From the NCBI GenBank assembly GCA_027064745.1, contig JAMOPD010000180.1, positions 1-13,181 of the forward strand: a stretch of DNA of 13,181 bases, in the 5' to 3' direction. Positions 5,254 to 12,265 of the stretch are shown here, one piece after another. Made by a program: the position numbers and the translations under genes. This DNA is from Thermococcaceae archaeon (GTDB lineage Archaea; Methanobacteriota_B; Thermococci; Thermococcales; Thermococcaceae). The notes beneath the pieces are model-generated. The model searched no databases and was not told the origin of the DNA. It saw only the letters and a program-made list of their open reading frames with translations. Each line of letters begins with the position of its first letter. The first letter of the stretch is position 1.

Positions 5254-5748
5254 ATGGGAAGAAGGAAAACCAAAGTGGAGCTGAATTTGCCTTACGAGTC
5301 AATGAATGCAAAAGAAGCCCTGAACATGGCAAGAGCTTTCAGTGAAAAAACCTACTCGGAAATCGCCGACGAAATGGGAATAGGAACGGAAACAGTTCGC
5401 CGTTACCACACAGACCCTGTCTACAACCCACCGCTACCGAGAGTTCCCGAGCTAAACAGAGCTTACGGTAATGATGTCCTTATCCAATGGCTCGCAAGGA
5501 AATGCGGAGGAGTATTTGTAAGAACCACAGGGATTCAATCCCCTGCAGAGCTTCAAAAGGAAATTTCTCTCTTAACAAAAGAGTTCTCAGATGTCTTAAA
5601 AGTTCACGCCGAAGCAATTGAAGATGGAAAGGTTACAAGGGAAGAACTTGAAAGGATTCACAAGGAAGCCGAAGAACTTCTCATAAAAGCCGCAGAAGTC
5701 GTTTTTGCAGTCAAACTTGCAAAAAGAAAGGCAGAGGAGGGCGAGTGA
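5254..5748 (+). CDS. CII-like phage HTH regulator
   Basis: The 164-aa protein has a helix-turn-helix near residues 34-51 (YSEIADEMGIGTETVRRYH), then a Pro-rich link and the motif PELNRAYGNDVLIQWLARKCGGVFVR (about 64-89), which recalls the phage regulatory CII (CP76) family. Its second half is a helical, acidic region with LLTKEFSDVLK...EDGKVTREELERI (about 107-130), also usual in that family. It is the second gene of the early operon, 77 bases after the Ner-like gene, with a strong GGGAGGA site. A role in transcription control or in modulating the lytic-lysogenic choice is likely. Family assignment is from memory of the pattern, not alignment. Confidence 0.6.
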   Translation: MGRRKTKVELNLPYESMNAKEALNMARAFSEKTYSEIADEMGIGTETVRRYHTDPVYNPPLPRVPELNRAYGNDVLIQWLARKCGGVFVRTTGIQSPAELQKEISLLTKEFSDVLKVHAEAIEDGKVTREELERIHKEAEELLIKAAEVVFAVKLAKRKAEEGE

Positions 5749-5834
5749 TGGAACTCCTCGCCCTCTACGCCCTAATCCTGCTGTTTGCCCTCGTTATACC
5801 GGAACCAAGTTGGGAGGACAAAAATGAAAGATAA
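5748..5834 (+). CDS. 28-aa predicted membrane peptide
   Basis: The ATG overlaps the TGA of the CII-like gene (TGATG) and has GGAGGG 6 bases upstream, a strong start. The peptide has one hydrophobic helix (residues about 3-17, LLALYALILLFALVI) and a charged end containing PSWED. It overlaps the start of the following 77-aa gene by 11 bases in another frame. Its SD, overlap and clean membrane segment make it a credible small protein; its role is unknown. Confidence 0.55.
   Translation: MELLALYALILLFALVIPEPSWEDKNER
5803..5818 (+). repeat. 16-bp ribosome-binding-site repeat, copy 2
   Basis: This is identical to 5231-5246. Here it encodes the PSWE of the 28-aa peptide and also supplies the GGGAGGA of the 77-aa gene. 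Confidence 0.6.
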
Positions 5835-6057
5835 AACCTTTGACCGCTATCTGCAAGAGGCACTAAAAGAGCTTGAAAAGCCGTGTGAAGAGTTTGACTC
5901 AAAAAAATGCGAAGAACTCATAGCACGTGCCGTCAGGGTAGTAATAGACAACACAACCGGAGAAACGGTCCAAGTTAAAGCTCAGACTCCCGAAAAAGCC
6001 CTTGCCGAAGCTCTTTCCAAACTCACCCCCGGTGTTAAAACCGTAGTGGAGGAGTAA
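5824..6057 (+). CDS. Unknown 77-aa protein before the transposase
   Basis: The start is the ATG at 5824, with GGGAGGA 5-6 bases upstream; a longer frame from TTG at 5785 lacks an SD. The product is a small mixed protein: an acidic helical first half with two cysteines (C17, C27) and then VVIDNTTGETVQVKAQTPEKALAEAL. I recognise no family. It ends one base before the transposase gene, and its final codons carry that gene's GGAGG site, so the two are probably co-translated. Confidence 0.7.
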   Translation: MKDKTFDRYLQEALKELEKPCEEFDSKKCEELIARAVRVVIDNTTGETVQVKAQTPEKALAEALSKLTPGVKTVVEE

Positions 6058-6058
6058 G

Positions 6059-7951
6059 ATGCGCCTGGAGCTTTCCCCTGCCGAACTTGCAGAAAAACTC
6101 GGGATTTCCGTAGGAACATTCAGAAACCGCTACGCCAGCAACCTTCAGCTCATAAACGAAAAACTTAAAGAACTTGGGGAAAAGCTCCGGGTAGTAGAAA
6201 AGAAAAAGGTAGGCAAAAATACCGTTTTTATCCTGGAGTCTATCGCCTACCCCCCAACCTCCTCCCCGATTTCCAAGGAGGCAGGTTCGCCCCCGCCTGC
6301 CTCCTCCTTTTCACCCGTGATAACGGAAAAAGACACGGAAGAACTCAACCAGCTATCGTCTGACAAAAGACAGGAAGCCCTTGAAAAGTTAAAAGTCGTA
6401 AAGTATGCAATGAGCTTCGGCATAAGACCGGCAGCAAAAGCTTTCGGCAAAACTCCCTCTTCGGTTCACCGCTGGTGCAGGGCATACACAACTCAAGGAG
6501 TGAAAGCTCTTGTCGGAATAACGGAAAAAGAGTATTCAGAAGCTCTCCGCCACGTTCTCTCCCTTGCGGAAGCTAAGTTCTGCCTTCCCAAAAAGCTAAC
6601 AATAAAGTCTATCTATGACGAAGTAAAAAAGCTTGCTAACGAACTCGGGATAAATCTCACATACGAACAGCTGAGGCAGCATCTTAACGACTTCTATGCA
6701 AGGAAGAAATATTACGTAGAGAGGCTAAGAAGCGGAGAATCCAAAGCAATCCGCTACCGCCCGAGAGCCGGACACGTTCAAAAAGTTGCTCCCAATCACC
6801 GCTGGGAGTGGGACCACACCCGAATGGATAATGTAGTTATTCACGACGGCAAAGAAATCCGCCCCTGGCTTTCAATCATCAGGGACACTTACTCAAACTA
6901 CATAGTTTCTTACCTGCTTCTTCCATATAACCCTCACGCGGGAACGGTTGCCCAGTTAATACTTCAAGCCATAAAGCAGTTCGGCATTCCCAAAATCATA
7001 AGAACCGACTGGGGAAAGGACTTCAAGGCAGAAAGGATACTGGCAGGTTTAAAAGAACTCGGCATTCACGTTTCAAATGCGAAACCCTATTCGGGATGGG
7101 ACAAGGGGAACGTTGAAAGCGGTTTCAAAATCATCAAGATGCAGTTCTGTAAGACCCTTCCCGGATACACTCAGGAAGACCCGAAAGAGAGAAAGGACGT
7201 TGAGAGAATATGGGGAGAAGAAAAGCCCCTCACATTTGAAGAATACGAAAAGCTCTTTGCCCAATACGTTGAGAATTATAACCTTGATAAAGCAGAAGTT
7301 TACAAACCCCACGAGAGAAAAGGAGTTGACGGCGACTGGCTTTACTGGGCATTTGCAGAGCGGAAAGTCAGGACCGTTACCAACGCAACCGTAAGGATTG
7401 ACCACGAATACTACTATGCAGAAGCCCTTGAAGAGTATGAAGGTCAAAAAGTTGAAGTCAGGCTTGATGATTCAAACGACACCTACGTGAAAGTCTTTAC
7501 CCTTGACGGAAAGTTCATCTGCGACGCTGTGTCAGAAAAAGAAAATCCTGAAAGCTGGAGAGATAGAGTAAAGAGGAGAGAAAGGAAGAAAAAAGCTATT
7601 GAGAAAACCGTCAAAGCCCGCCTTGAGCTTCACGAACTTGAACAGGAAAGAAAAAAGGAAGCAGAAACGAAGCTCCACTACTCCGAAATGGAAGCTCTCC
7701 TTAAAGAGGAATCGGAAGAAACTATTCCCGAAGCAGACATTACCATTCCTCAAATTTCAGAAGAACCCGAACCCTTCATCCCCACCGACGATTACGAACT
7801 CCTCACCTACATCATAGACCGCAAAGGGCAGGTTCCGGAAGAAATTTGGAAAGCCTATGAGAAATTCAAAACCGAAAACCCGATGGCTTTCAGCCTTTAC
7901 GCTTCAGAAATAGAGGAGATTGAAGAGCTTAAAAGGGAGGTGAGGAAGTGA
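6059..7951 (+). CDS. Mu-type DDE transposase (MuA/TnsB-like)
   Basis: The 630-aa protein (MuA is 663) cuts and joins the phage ends into target DNA, for integration and replicative transposition. In order: N-terminal HTH (about 5-30, PAELAEKLGISVGTFRNRY); Pro/Ser linker (about 64-87); second HTH (about 112-148, PAAKAFGKTPSSVHRWC); further DNA-binding region (about 155-225); RNase H-like catalytic core with D252 (WEWDHT), D317 (RTDWGKDF) and E353 (GNVESGF), the last two separated by exactly 35 residues; a small beta-barrel like Mu-transpos_C (about 440-490); and a charged coiled coil (about 500-555). The acidic, Pro-containing tail may contact the MuB-like partner, whose gene overlaps the end by 4 bases. 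All catalytic residues are present, so it is probably active. Confidence 0.93.
   Translation: MRLELSPAELAEKLGISVGTFRNRYASNLQLINEKLKELGEKLRVVEKKKVGKNTVFILESIAYPPTSSPISKEAGSPPPASSFSPVITEKDTEELNQLSSDKRQEALEKLKVVKYAMSFGIRPAAKAFGKTPSSVHRWCRAYTTQGVKALVGITEKEYSEALRHVLSLAEAKFCLPKKLTIKSIYDEVKKLANELGINLTYEQLRQHLNDFYARKKYYVERLRSGESKAIRYRPRAGHVQKVAPNHRWEWDHTRMDNVVIHDGKEIRPWLSIIRDTYSNYIVSYLLLPYNPHAGTVAQLILQAIKQFGIPKIIRTDWGKDFKAERILAGLKELGIHVSNAKPYSGWDKGNVESGFKIIKMQFCKTLPGYTQEDPKERKDVERIWGEEKPLTFEEYEKLFAQYVENYNLDKAEVYKPHERKGVDGDWLYWAFAERKVRTVTNATVRIDHEYYYAEALEEYEGQKVEVRLDDSNDTYVKVFTLDGKFICDAVSEKENPESWRDRVKRRERKKKAIEKTVKARLELHELEQERKKEAETKLHYSEMEALLKEESEETIPEADITIPQISEEPEPFIPTDDYELLTYIIDRKGQVPEEIWKAYEKFKTENPMAFSLYASEIEEIEELKREVRK
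6276..6305. repeat. 10-bp inverted repeat inside the transposase linker
   Basis: AGGAGGCAGG (6276-6285) and CCTGCCTCCT (6296-6305) are perfectly complementary, with a 10-base C-rich loop, and are followed by CCTTTTC. It codes for the Gly/Pro/Ser linker between the two HTH regions. It may pause transcription or translation or simply reflect linker composition. Confidence 0.4.
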
Positions 7952-8658
7952 GAGTTTCTGCTGAAAACATAGCAAATACAACAGTCCTTAAGAAATTCGC
8001 CGCCCTCGTCCATGAGCTTAACAAGCTCAGCGAAGAAGGTATTGAAGCCGTGGCGGTAGCCTACGGCTCTTACGGAATCGGAAAAACCTGGGGAATAAAG
8101 GCATTAGAGAAGAAACTCGGTCTTGACAACATAGGAGTTGTGAAGGGGCATCCGAAGATGGATACCCCCAACAAGTTCCTTCGTGCAGTTGCAAGTGCCG
8201 TTAAATGCCCAACCGGCAGAAGTTTTGACGATACTCTCAAATATCTTACCAGATTTGCCAAATACCGCAAATACGTCATCATCGTTGATGAAGCAGAGTT
8301 TGTTCTTTCCCACAAAGACACTGCCGCAACCGTAAAGCTGATTCTTGAAGAAACGCTCTTCCCCTTTGTTTTAGTAGGAAACGAGAATCTTCCCAAGCTC
8401 GTAGCCAGAATTGGTTCTCTTGATGAAAGAGTAATCAAAGAAGTTCCCCTTGACACCATAACAAAAGCCGACGTTAAGGAACTGCTAAAAGTTTTGGAAG
8501 TAGAAGCCGACCCCGAAGCTGCCTACAAACTTGCCCAGAAATACGGACTTTCAATTCTCAAGTTCGTCAATGCCTTAAAGCTCATAAAGAGAAGCACCAG
8601 CAAGCCGGACAAAGCCCTCTTAAAGCAGATGTTTGAAAGAATCGTGGCAAGGGTGTAG
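7948..8658 (+). CDS. MuB-like AAA+ ATPase, transposition target selector
   Basis: The 236-aa protein has Walker A GSYGIGKT (40-47), Walker B YVIIVDEAE (109-117) and a sensor-1 type strand FVLVGNENL (140-148). In Mu, MuB binds DNA as an ATP filament, delivers target DNA to the transposase, stimulates it and gives target immunity. The GTG start overlaps the transposase TGA (GTGA) and has GGGAGG about 8 bases upstream, so the two are co-translated. MuB is 312 aa with an N-terminal HTH; here the ATPase begins about 30 residues in and no N-terminal HTH is visible, so it is closer to a minimal MuB/TnsC/IstB-type form. The C-terminal part is helical (about 170-236). Confidence 0.88.
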   Translation: MRVSAENIANTTVLKKFAALVHELNKLSEEGIEAVAVAYGSYGIGKTWGIKALEKKLGLDNIGVVKGHPKMDTPNKFLRAVASAVKCPTGRSFDDTLKYLTRFAKYRKYVIIVDEAEFVLSHKDTAATVKLILEETLFPFVLVGNENLPKLVARIGSLDERVIKEVPLDTITKADVKELLKVLEVEADPEAAYKLAQKYGLSILKFVNALKLIKRSTSKPDKALLKQMFERIVARV

Positions 8659-8660
8659 CC

Positions 8661-9242
8661 GTGAAAGAGAGAATCTACGAGCTGATATTAGAGCGGCGCT
8701 ATTTCAGAATCTCGGACATAACAGAAGAACTGTGGAAAGAGTATGGGGAAATCTTTTCCCGCTCCTTCATCAGGAACAAGGTAAAGGACTTCGTTGAAGT
8801 AATGGTCGGGCAGGGACTTTTGAAAGTTCTTTCCGAATACGACCCGCCGATTTTTGAAAACCCCGTAGCCGAAGAAGAAAAGCCTTTGAGAGAACTCCTG
8901 AAGAAATGTCCAGTTTGCGGAAAAGATTTCTTCCCCAGACGCGGTAAACAGGACAAATACTGCTGCCGTAAGTGTTACGAAAGAGCCAAAGCAAGGCGCA
9001 GAAGAGTTGATACAAGGAAAAGAGTCAGCAGATACATGCACTCAGCAGATTCATCAGCAGTTAACCACAATCAGCCGTGGACGAAGCAGGAAGAATCATT
9101 CCTGATAGAGAACAAGGGAAAGCTCACTTACAGGGAAATAGCAGAAAAACTCGGCAGAACAGTCTATTCCGTTCGCTGGAGAGCAAGAAAACTCGGACTT
9201 ACCGGTGAACCACGAGCCAGACAACTATTACCGTCCCGATAG
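8661..9242 (+). CDS. Zinc-finger and Myb/SANT-like DNA-binding protein
   Basis: The 193-aa protein looks like three parts: a winged-helix-like N-terminus (about 1-57), a zinc ribbon with C83-x2-C86 and C102-x2-C105 (plus C101), and a C-terminal Myb/SANT-like HTH (about 138-182, PWTKQEESFLIENKGKLTYR then EIAEKLGRT and VRWRARKLGL). A very basic stretch (about 108-122) joins the last two. A GTG start 2 bases after the MuB-like stop has only a weak AAGGGTG. Sitting between transposition genes and a membrane protein, it is probably a DNA-binding regulator, perhaps a late activator comparable in role to Mu C or Mor, though unlike them in sequence. The role is inference. Confidence 0.7.
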   Translation: MKERIYELILERRYFRISDITEELWKEYGEIFSRSFIRNKVKDFVEVMVGQGLLKVLSEYDPPIFENPVAEEEKPLRELLKKCPVCGKDFFPRRGKQDKYCCRKCYERAKARRRRVDTRKRVSRYMHSADSSAVNHNQPWTKQEESFLIENKGKLTYREIAEKLGRTVYSVRWRARKLGLTGEPRARQLLPSR

Positions 9243-9253
9243 TGAGGTTAAAG

Positions 9254-9514
9254 ATGAGGAACAAAAGTAGTGCTATGAGTTTTGTAGAGAGAGAAGCTTT
9301 ATCAAGAGTCTCTACAAGAGCAATAAAGTTCCTGAAAACCGTCTCTGTAAACTCTATTAAAGTGCTTTTCCTCCCGATAGCAATTATTTCGGGAATCTTA
9401 TGGCTCCTGTTCTGGGGCATTTTCGCAATCTCCTACTCAATACTTCACCACCAAGATAGCAGTCAAGAACTGGACAAGGTGGGCAAAAATGACCGGGAGG
9501 TGAGAAATGGCTAA
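9254..9514 (+). CDS. Predicted single-pass membrane protein, 86 aa
   Basis: I start it at the ATG at 9254 with GAGGT upstream; an in-frame GTG at 9242 lacks an SD. A soluble basic N-terminus (about 1-35) is followed by a long hydrophobic stretch (about 36-64, VLFLPIAIISGILWLLFWGI), long enough for one segment or a tight hairpin, and a charged tail. No family is recognised. It overlaps the next gene by 8 bases. Early-operon membrane proteins in phages can act in host takeover or exclusion, but nothing specific is visible. Confidence 0.65.
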   Translation: MRNKSSAMSFVEREALSRVSTRAIKFLKTVSVNSIKVLFLPIAIISGILWLLFWGIFAISYSILHHQDSSQELDKVGKNDREVRNG

Positions 9515-10262
9515 CGGAAAATTAGAAGGAAATGAAGACACAATTAGAAAAATTCTTCTGTCCTATATAGGCATTCAGAAGAAAGGACGGGAAATAGTTA
9601 ATTTAAGGAAGGTAAATAATCCAAAATGGTATCTAAACACCTTACCTCCGTGGTATAAGCGTTTTCAAAAAGCCATTGGAAAAAGAATCCAGAATAAACA
9701 GGACTTATGGGGTAGAGATTGGTTACTGTTTTGTCTTGACTTTGCGGAAAAGATAGCTTATGCAGATAAGAATATCAAGGAAAAACTTAACTTATTTAGA
9801 AAATATCTAAAAGCTCAAAAGAAAAATGAATCTTTATTTCACATTAAGGAAAAAATAAAAGCATTCTTCTGGTTGCTAGATTCGGGAATTAATCCTGAAT
9901 GGATTTTTATTGAAGGAGTTTGGAAGAAGCACAGAAGCGATATTCTCGTTTCTATTCCACTTAAAGGGTTCATTAATCCTTTTCTATCGGACATCAAAAG
10001 AATCCACTTTATGAATTTTTCTATAAAACTTGCGATAGAAGTTGGGAGCTGGCACAAACAGCCCGAATATCTACAGGAAGGAATTCCTATAGTATGGATA
10101 CCTTATAGAGGAACTTCTGTTGAAGAAGTCTTGTCCTTTATAAAGAAGCTCCAAACCAAATATACCTTTGAGGTTCTTTCCTTCATTCACTACGTCCACA
10201 TCATAGATGAAACCTTATCTGGAATTTTCTTTTTGCCAAAACCCATAAAGGAGGTTAAATAA
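9507..10262 (+). CDS. AT-rich unknown protein, faintly nuclease-like
   Basis: The 251-aa protein starts at an ATG with a strong GGGAGGT site, inside the end of the previous gene. Its first half is helical, basic and aromatic (Trp at 41, 49, 68, 72). The second half holds RSDILVSI (about 143-150), then LAIEVGSWHKQPEY (about 175-188), then IPIVWIPY (about 193-200). An Asp-strand followed by Glu-x-Gly/Lys on a strand and another strand recalls the PD-(D/E)XK nuclease layout (D145, E178, K184 as candidates), but the usual E-x-K is E-x-G here, so this is only a hint. Base composition is clearly AT-richer than the transposase-MuB block, suggesting later acquisition. Confidence 0.7.
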   Translation: MANGKLEGNEDTIRKILLSYIGIQKKGREIVNLRKVNNPKWYLNTLPPWYKRFQKAIGKRIQNKQDLWGRDWLLFCLDFAEKIAYADKNIKEKLNLFRKYLKAQKKNESLFHIKEKIKAFFWLLDSGINPEWIFIEGVWKKHRSDILVSIPLKGFINPFLSDIKRIHFMNFSIKLAIEVGSWHKQPEYLQEGIPIVWIPYRGTSVEEVLSFIKKLQTKYTFEVLSFIHYVHIIDETLSGIFFLPKPIKEVK

Positions 10263-11746
10263 TGGGAAGGATTGCGAAGTATAAAGTCTCTGATTTAGAA
10301 GTCCCTCAAGGTTTACTTCCGCGCGTTATCACAGGAACAGTAGAAGAAAAAGTTAAAGAGTATGCAGAGCTTATGGAGAACGGCGTTGAATTTGACCCTA
10401 TCAAAGTTTGGGAAAGACCTGATGGGAAAATCTGGATAGTTGATGGAGTTCACAGAAAAAAAGCTTGTGAGCTGATAGGTAAAGCGTTCATTGAAGGTGA
10501 AGCGTTGCCGATAAAAGACGAACTCCATTATAGAATGGAAGCTATTAAGTATAACCTTAAACATGGACTTGCTCTAAAACCAGAGGAACGAAAGCTCTGT
10601 GCTCAACAACTCTACCTTGCAGGAGTAGAACCTGAAGATATTCAAAGGCTTTTTGGGGTTTCTGATAGAACAATAAGAAGATGGTTATCTGACTTAAGAC
10701 AACAAGAAAAAAAAGAGCTGAAAGAGAAAATAAAAAAATTGTCCACTCAAGGGTTAACAAAAACGCAAATTGCTAAGGAACTTGGGATTTCACGACAACT
10801 TGTTGATTATTACCTGCAAAAAAAGGACAACATGTCCGAATTTTCCACCCCCACTGTCCGCTCCGTTCTTGACGACCCCGAAAAACTTGCACAGCAGGAA
10901 GAAAGAGAACTCCTGGAAGTTGAGGAAGAGGAAAAGCAAAAACCTGCCCTCTGGAGAGACAGTAACCTACTTCTTTCAACGGTTCTCTACTGGGTAGGAG
11001 AGTGTATGCCCTACTTAGAAACCGGAAGTTCACCGGAAGAGGCTGTTGAACTTGCCGGTGTTCATCCCAACGTAAGAGAAGCCGTCTTAACAGAACTCAA
11101 AGAAAGACTTGAGAAAAGAGAACAAGAAATAGCCCGATGGGTAGAAAAGTGCAAATCCTACATTGACGCAGGCTTTGAGCCGAAAAAAGCTGTTTCCGAG
11201 GCAGGCGTTCCTGAAGAGATTAAAAACGCCGTAGTTAAAAAACTTGTAGGATACAAAAACCATCTATACCAAGAAGAAGAAAAAGCATTTAAGGCAGAAC
11301 TCGGACCCGTTGATTCCCGAAGGAGAGACATCATCCTCAAAGCCCACCAGCTCGTTAACGCAATCCAGGAAATAGAACGCATGCTCAAAGAACTTGACGC
11401 AGTCTTCCTCAAAGACCCCGAATTCCAGGACGAGGCGAACTACTACGGAAGAGACCAATACATAAGAGACTACCTCACGTTCATTTTAGTCCGCGGCGGC
11501 TGGGATAAAGCAGAGTGGTTCAGAGAAATAACAAAACGCTGGATTCGCTACACCCTTCATCCGTCTTATGCGGAGGAGTTCATAGAAGACATGAAAGAGC
11601 AGGCAAAACTTTCCCCCGAAGAGTGGGAAAAGATAAGCATCAAGTATTGGGAGGAAAATCTCGCCTCTGAAGCAGAACTCAAATGGAAAAAGTTCTGCGA
11701 ATCACTCGGACTTCCCGTTTTAAAAGAATACGGAGGAACTGAGTAA
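10262..11746 (+). CDS. ParB-domain protein with HTHs and a duplicated 49-residue unit
   Basis: The 494-aa protein opens with a ParB/Srx-type domain (about 1-95): a DLEVPQG start, PIKVWERPDGKIWIVDGVHR with the ParB-like box DGVHRKKACELIG (61-73). Two HTHs follow (about 108-142, with FGVSDRTIRRW; about 165-186, TKTQIAKELGISRQLVDYYL). After an acidic linker comes a repeat: residues 242-280 and 291-329 align at a constant offset of 49 (W-V-x2-C-x2-Y...G-x2-P-x2-AV-x2-AGV). The last 150 residues are helical and Trp-rich. It overlaps the previous gene by one base, with an AAAGGAGG site. The part up to about residue 190 is AT-rich and the rest is not, and M191 has AAGGA 5 bases before it, so an internal start or a fusion is possible. 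Roles in segregation, replication or silencing are conceivable. Confidence 0.8.
   Translation: MGRIAKYKVSDLEVPQGLLPRVITGTVEEKVKEYAELMENGVEFDPIKVWERPDGKIWIVDGVHRKKACELIGKAFIEGEALPIKDELHYRMEAIKYNLKHGLALKPEERKLCAQQLYLAGVEPEDIQRLFGVSDRTIRRWLSDLRQQEKKELKEKIKKLSTQGLTKTQIAKELGISRQLVDYYLQKKDNMSEFSTPTVRSVLDDPEKLAQQEERELLEVEEEEKQKPALWRDSNLLLSTVLYWVGECMPYLETGSSPEEAVELAGVHPNVREAVLTELKERLEKREQEIARWVEKCKSYIDAGFEPKKAVSEAGVPEEIKNAVVKKLVGYKNHLYQEEEKAFKAELGPVDSRRRDIILKAHQLVNAIQEIERMLKELDAVFLKDPEFQDEANYYGRDQYIRDYLTFILVRGGWDKAEWFREITKRWIRYTLHPSYAEEFIEDMKEQAKLSPEEWEKISIKYWEENLASEAELKWKKFCESLGLPVLKEYGGTE
10815..10844. repeat. 30-bp palindromic element, copy B
   Basis: The core GGACAACATGTCC (10825-10837) has 5-bp arms and a 3-base centre; the flanks TGCAAAAA and GAATTTT match copy A (4807-4836, opposite strand). 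It lies within the ParB-like gene exactly where base composition changes. Confidence 0.5.
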
Positions 11747-12264
11747 TGGCACGCTGTGCATATAAGTCAATCCTGAAAGAGCTTGAAAGATGTCACAGAG
11801 CGTTTCTTTCCGGGTCTCCCAACGCCCTCTCCTACCTTGAGAAAGCTATTGAAAACTTGAAAAAGAGAACAAAACAGGAAAGCTCATCACCGCAGGTGCG
11901 GGAACTACTCTATTACGCCTACGGCAAATACCAGGAAGAGACCGGCGTTCCGATGGCGGCAAACTACGCACGGGACGGAAAAATCCTCAAAGAAATCCTC
12001 AAAGCCCTAAAACCCCTTGCACAGGACTCCCATCTAACGGAAGAAGAACTTTTCAAAATCTTGTGGGACTTGTTTGTTAACCGTTACACAAAAAGGAGAG
12101 CCGACGGATTCCCCTACTTTAAAACTCAGCTTCAAAAACTCTACGAGTGGTGGAAATCAGAAGTTAACGCTCCGATTGACTTTGGAGAAGTGGCAACAAA
12201 CCCCAAGTTCGGTGTCTCAAAAGAGTTCGCAACAGAAATCCACCTAACCGAGTCAGAGGATTAA
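11746..12264 (+). CDS. Unknown helical protein before the helicase loader, 172 aa
   Basis: No family is recognised. The protein is almost wholly helical and basic in its first two-thirds; around residues 75-135 it reads like a small helical bundle (GKILKEILKALKPL, then EELFKILWDLFVNRY, then FPYFKTQLQKLYEWWKS), which loosely resembles the C-terminal parts of phage replication initiator or primosomal proteins. The ATG overlaps the ParB-like stop by one base (TAATG), with GGAGG upstream. Its gene ends one base before the DnaC-like gene, so the two probably work together, perhaps as origin/fork-recognition partner and loader. That is inference from context. Confidence 0.65.
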   Translation: MARCAYKSILKELERCHRAFLSGSPNALSYLEKAIENLKKRTKQESSSPQVRELLYYAYGKYQEETGVPMAANYARDGKILKEILKALKPLAQDSHLTEEELFKILWDLFVNRYTKRRADGFPYFKTQLQKLYEWWKSEVNAPIDFGEVATNPKFGVSKEFATEIHLTESED

Positions 12265-12265
12265 A

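Noticed and set aside
7073..7447. Long frames opposite or out of frame in the transposase gene
   Set aside because: They overlap the intact catalytic domain and have no start signals.
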